NCBI RefSeq assembly: GCF_004365355.1
Contig: NZ_SODP01000005.1
Location: 242,260 to 306,259 of the forward strand
DNA: 64,000 nt
Origin: Kribbella pratensis
Lineage (GTDB): Bacteria > Actinomycetota > Actinomycetes > Propionibacteriales > Kribbellaceae
Reading direction: 5' to 3'
In this document: one piece after another, positions 60,680 to 64,000 of the stretch
Layout: each line of letters starts with the position of its first letter
Position numbering within the stretch: position 1 is the first letter of the stretch
The notes under the pieces: generated by a model
The model's database searches: none
What the model saw: only the letters and a program-made list of their open reading frames with translations
What the model was told of the DNA's origin: nothing
Program-made: the position numbers and the translations under genes

Positions 60680-62185
60680 ATGACCGACCTCACCAGGAAG
60701 ACCGCGGCCGAGCTCGCGGAGCTGATGACGTCCGGGCAGGCCAGCTCGGTCGAGGTGACCCAGGCCCACCTGGACCGGATCGCCGCCGTCGACGGTGACG
60801 TGCACGCATTCCTGCACGTCGACGCCGAAGGCGCGCTGGCGCAGGCCAAGGCGGTCGACACCAAGCGCGCGGCGGGCGAGCAGCTCGCCCCGCTGGCCGG
60901 CGTCCCGCTGGCGCTGAAGGACGTGCTCACCCAGGAGGGTGTGCCGACCACGGCCGGTTCGAAGATCCTCGAGGGCTGGAAACCGCCGTACGACTCGACC
61001 GTCGTGAAGCGGCTGAAGGCGGCCGGGATCGTGATCCTCGGCAAGACCAACATGGACGAGTTCGCGATGGGCTCCTCCACGGAGAACTCGGCGTACGGCA
61101 CGACCCACAACCCGTGGGACCTGAGCCGGATCCCCGGCGGTTCCGGCGGCGGTTCGTCCGCGGCCATCTCGGCGTACGAGGCGCCCCTCGCGATCGGCAC
61201 CGACACCGGCGGCTCGATCCGTCAGCCCGGTGCGTTCACCGGCACGGTCGGCGTCAAGCCGACGTACGGCGGCACCTCGCGGTATGGGCTGATCGCGCTG
61301 GCGTCCTCGCTGGACACGCCCGGTCCGTGTGCGCGGACGACGCTCGACGCAGCGCTGCTGCACGAGGCCATCGCGGGGTATGACCCGATGGACTCGACGT
61401 CGATCAACCAGCCGGTGCCGGCCGTGGTCGAGGCCGCGCGCGATGGTGATGTCGCCGGTCTGCGGATCGGCGTGGTCAAGGAGCTCGGCGGCGAGGGATA
61501 CCAGCCGGGTGTCGAGGCACGCTTCCACGAGGCGGTCGAGCTGCTCACCAAGCTCGGCGCCGAGGTGGTCGAGGTCTCCTGCCCGCACTTCGAGTACGCG
61601 CTGCCGGCGTACTACCTGATCCTGCCGAGCGAGGCCTCGTCGAACCTGGCCAGGTTCGACGCGATGCGGTACGGCCTGCGCGTCGGCGACAACGGCGAGA
61701 ACAGCGCGGAGAAGGTGACGAGCCTGACCCGCGAGGCCGGTTTCGGTGCCGAGGTGAAGCGCCGCATCATCCTCGGTACGCACGCGCTCTCGAGCGGGTA
61801 CTACGACGCGTACTACGGCCAGGCGCAGAAGGTGCGGACGCTGATCGCCCGCGACTTCGCGAAGGCCTACGAGCAGGTCGACGTCCTGGTCTCGCCGGCG
61901 ACGCCGACGACCGCGTTCGCGATCGGTGACCGGATCGACGACCCGATCGCGATGTACAAGAACGACCTGTGCACGATCCCGTCCAACCTGGCCGGCAACG
62001 CGGCCGCGTCGTTCCCGTGCGGCCTTGCCGACGAGGACGGCCTGCCGGTCGGCTTCCACGTGATGGCGCCGGTGATGCGCGACGACCTGTGCTACCAGGT
62101 CGGCGCCGCGCTGGAGTCCGCGCTGGCCGAACAGTGGGGCGGCGTACTGATGACCAAGGCTCCGGAGCTGGGGGTGACCCGATGA
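60680..62185 (+). CDS. gatA: Asp-tRNA(Asn)/Glu-tRNA(Gln) amidotransferase subunit GatA
   Basis: The 501-residue glutaminase subunit, an amidase-signature enzyme that supplies ammonia. The Ser-Ser-Lys triad is Lys80 (PLALKDVL), the cis-Ser at 159/160 (PGGSGGGSSAA) and Ser179 (GTDTGGSIRQP). GAGGAGG precedes ATG 60680. It overlaps gatB by ATGA. Complete. Confidence 0.96.
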   Translation: MTDLTRKTAAELAELMTSGQASSVEVTQAHLDRIAAVDGDVHAFLHVDAEGALAQAKAVDTKRAAGEQLAPLAGVPLALKDVLTQEGVPTTAGSKILEGWKPPYDSTVVKRLKAAGIVILGKTNMDEFAMGSSTENSAYGTTHNPWDLSRIPGGSGGGSSAAISAYEAPLAIGTDTGGSIRQPGAFTGTVGVKPTYGGTSRYGLIALASSLDTPGPCARTTLDAALLHEAIAGYDPMDSTSINQPVPAVVEAARDGDVAGLRIGVVKELGGEGYQPGVEARFHEAVELLTKLGAEVVEVSCPHFEYALPAYYLILPSEASSNLARFDAMRYGLRVGDNGENSAEKVTSLTREAGFGAEVKRRIILGTHALSSGYYDAYYGQAQKVRTLIARDFAKAYEQVDVLVSPATPTTAFAIGDRIDDPIAMYKNDLCTIPSNLAGNAAASFPCGLADEDGLPVGFHVMAPVMRDDLCYQVGAALESALAEQWGGVLMTKAPELGVTR

Positions 62186-63684
62186 CTGTTGCTGCAGATG
62201 TTCTCGAGATCGACGACGCGCTGGCGCAGTACGACCCGGTCATGGGTCTCGAGGTGCACGTCGAGCTGAACACGAAGTCGAAGATGTTCTGCGGCTGCCC
62301 GACCGAGTTCGGCGCGCCGCCGAACACGCAGACCTGCCCGGTCTGCCTCGGTCTGCCGGGTGCGCTGCCGGTGGTGAACGCCCGCGGCGTCGAGTCCGCG
62401 ATCAAGATCGGCCTGGCGCTGAACTGCGAGATCGCGGAGTGGTGCCGGTTCGCCCGGAAGAACTACTTCTACCCGGACATGCCGAAGAACTTCCAGACCT
62501 CGCAGTACGACGAGCCGATCGCGTTCAACGGCTGGACCGAGGTCGTCGTCGACGGCGAGACGTACCGGATCGAGATCGAGCGCGCGCACATGGAGGAGGA
62601 CACCGGCAAGTCCACCCACGTGGGTGGCGCGACCGGCCGGATCCACGGCGCGTCGCACTCGCTGGTCGACTACAACCGGGCCGGCATCCCGCTGATCGAG
62701 ATCGTCACCAAGACGATCGAGGTGCCGGGGGAGAAGGCCGCGGCGGTTGCCCGGGCGTATGTGAGCATGCTGCGCGACCTGCTGCTCGCTCTCGGCGTCT
62801 CCGACGTCCGGATGGACCAGGGGTCGCTGCGGTGCGACGCGAACGTGTCGCTGAAGCCGCGCGGTTCCTCGACGCTCGGCACCCGGACCGAGACCAAGAA
62901 CGTGAACTCGTTCCGCTCGGTCGAGCGCGCGATCACGTACGAGATCACCCGGCAGGCGGCGGTGCTGTCGTCCGGCGGCAAGGTGGTTCAGGAGACCCGG
63001 CATTGGCACGAGGACACGGGCGTCACCACTTCGGGCCGGGAGAAGTCCGACGCGGACGACTACCGGTACTTCCCGGAGCCTGACCTCGTGCCGGTCGCAC
63101 CGTCGCGCGAGTGGGTCGAGGAGCTGCGCGCGACGCTGCCCGAGGCTCCTTCCGTACGGCGGGCGCGCTTGCAGGAGGACTGGGGCTTCACCGACCTCGA
63201 AATGCGCGACGTCATCAACGGCAACGCACTTGAGCCGATCGTCGCCACGGTTGAGCTCGGGGTCACGCCGGCGGCCGCGAAGAAGTGGTGGCTGGGCGAG
63301 CTGGCCCGGTCGGCGAACGAGTCGGGTCAGGAGCTGGACGCGCTGGGCGTCGGTCCGGAGCAGGTCGCCGAGGTCCAGAAGCTGGTCGACGAAGGCACGC
63401 TGAACGACAAGCTGGCCCGCCAGGTCTTCGAAGGCCTCCTGGCCGGCGAGGGCACCCCCGCCGAAATCATCGAGAAGCGCGGCCTGGCCCTGGTCTCCGA
63501 CGACTCGGCCCTGATCGAAGCCATCGACCGAGCCATCGCCGCCAACCCCGACGTCGTAGAAAAGGTCAACTCCGGCAAACCAGCCGCCGCCGGAGCCCTC
63601 ATCGGCGCCGTCATGAAGGACATGCGAGGCCAGGCAGACGCCGCCAAGGTCCGTCAACTCCTCAACGAAAAACTGGGCATCTAA
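62182..63684 (+). CDS. gatB: Asp-tRNA(Asn)/Glu-tRNA(Gln) amidotransferase subunit GatB
   Basis: The 500-residue tRNA-binding kinase/amidotransferase subunit, which activates the mischarged Glu/Asp and transamidates it. It has GLEVHVELNTKSKMFCGCP, then TCPVCLGLPGALPV (zinc Cys), FYPDMPKNFQTSQYDEPI and RADANVS-like RCDANVSLKPRG. The C-terminal YqeY-like tail ends DMRGQADAAKVRQLLNEKLG. It overlaps gatA by 4 nt and is followed by a terminator. Confidence 0.96.
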   Translation: MTVAADVLEIDDALAQYDPVMGLEVHVELNTKSKMFCGCPTEFGAPPNTQTCPVCLGLPGALPVVNARGVESAIKIGLALNCEIAEWCRFARKNYFYPDMPKNFQTSQYDEPIAFNGWTEVVVDGETYRIEIERAHMEEDTGKSTHVGGATGRIHGASHSLVDYNRAGIPLIEIVTKTIEVPGEKAAAVARAYVSMLRDLLLALGVSDVRMDQGSLRCDANVSLKPRGSSTLGTRTETKNVNSFRSVERAITYEITRQAAVLSSGGKVVQETRHWHEDTGVTTSGREKSDADDYRYFPEPDLVPVAPSREWVEELRATLPEAPSVRRARLQEDWGFTDLEMRDVINGNALEPIVATVELGVTPAAAKKWWLGELARSANESGQELDALGVGPEQVAEVQKLVDEGTLNDKLARQVFEGLLAGEGTPAEIIEKRGLALVSDDSALIEAIDRAIAANPDVVEKVNSGKPAAAGALIGAVMKDMRGQADAAKVRQLLNEKLGI

Positions 63685-63702
63685 CACCCCACACCAGCAA
63701 CA

Positions 63703-63734
63703 GCCGGGCGCCAGCCAACCAGTTGGCGCCCGGC
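63703..63734 (+). terminator. Hairpin terminator after gatB
   Basis: GCCGGGCGCCA (63703-63713) pairs perfectly with TGGCGCCCGGC (63724-63734) around a 10-nt loop, 18 nt after the gatB stop. Confidence 0.8.
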
Positions 63735-63800
63735 CCAAGCTGCCACCTCCCAGGAGCCCCACCCTCCCGCCAGCGAGCTCGCTTCCCCCGCCGGGCGGGG

Positions 63801-64000
63801 TCAGCTTCGGTTCGTGCCGGGCGGGGTCAGCGTCCCCCCGCCGAGCGGAGTCAGCGTCTGCTCGTGCCGAGCGGCGGGCAGCGTCTGCTCGTGCCGAGCG
63901 GGGGCAGCGTCTGCTCGTGCCGAGCGGGGGCAGCGTCTGCTCGTGCCGAGCGGGGGCAGCGTCTGCTCGTGCCGAGCGGGGGCAGCGTCTGCTCGTGCCG
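63801..64000. repeat. 26-bp tandem repeat array running off the window end
   Basis: CAGCGTCTGCTCGTGCCGAG plus CGGGGG (26 bp) is repeated exactly from 63879, four full copies and a partial one to 64000. More degenerate copies occupy 63801-63878. Each unit contains the dyad GCTCG-TGC-CGAGC. Units are directly abutting with no spacers. The GCTCGTGCCG core also occurs at the start of the repeat block near 17.4 kb. The stretch 63735-63800 holds only degenerate C/G-rich sequence. Confidence 0.9.

Noticed and set aside
63801..64000. CRISPR array
   Set aside because: The 26-bp units are directly adjacent with no unique spacers, and no cas gene is present.

Overview
The window is high-GC DNA with strong GC bias at third codon positions, GTG starts, many 1-4 nt stop/start overlaps and several apparently leaderless genes. 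It looks like an actinobacterial chromosome, most likely Kribbella or a close relative among the Propionibacteriales/Nocardioidaceae. The genus is inferred from overall impression and gene order, not from a marker gene. I see no rRNA, tRNA, insertion sequence, prophage or CRISPR array.

Layout. 1-6.6 kb: the start of a BON-domain protein, then two paralogous single-domain winged-helix regulators flanking a 1470-residue secreted subtilase with Kelch repeats. 6.6-12.6 kb: threonine synthase, then divergent glgE and glgP. 12.6-21.9 kb: several small regulator modules. These are a DHA2 efflux pump with its TetR, an alpha/beta hydrolase, a MerR-transglutaminase pair, a PadR regulator with a divergent frameshifted hypothetical gene, and a compact operon of membrane-hydrolase fusion, ECF sigma factor and SRPBCC protein, followed by an SGNH hydrolase. 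22-33.8 kb: glgX, two overlapping Gfo/Idh/MocA dehydrogenases, an enoyl-CoA hydratase/methyltransferase/acyltransferase series, a second methyltransferase, etfBA and an epimerase. 34-51.2 kb: an accessory block on the minus strand. It holds a repeat-rich membrane protein, a PucR regulator and a nine-gene, about 13.3 kb, tightly overlapping operon. 51.3-63.7 kb: mostly core genes, namely a frameshifted nucleotidyltransferase, cysteine desulfurase-mnmA, a MetE-like protein, ligA, two membrane-anchored proteins, an ACT-domain protein and gatCAB. The window ends in a 26-bp tandem repeat.

The most interesting region is the nine-gene operon (51155 down to 37890). In transcription order it encodes a serine beta-lactamase/D-aminopeptidase-type hydrolase, a family-5 peptide-binding lipoprotein, a DppB permease, a DppC-DppD permease-ATPase fusion, a DppF ATPase, a prolyl-oligopeptidase fused to a second copy of the beta-lactamase-type hydrolase, an M20 amidohydrolase, a GNAT acyltransferase and an N-acylamino-acid racemase/MenC-like enolase. 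The last three match the known N-acylation, racemisation and deacylation route that converts D- to L-amino acids. I propose a self-contained system for importing and hydrolysing D-residue-containing peptides and converting the D-residues.

Other points worth attention are a hairpin that fully encloses the Shine-Dalgarno sequence and start codon of the MetE-like gene, textbook operators for the TetR, MerR and PadR regulators, two single-base frameshifts that both look like loss of one C, and a set of TANNNT hexamers 7-8 nt before start codons that points to leaderless mRNAs. Known functions are family assignments from motifs I can read. No database search was possible.
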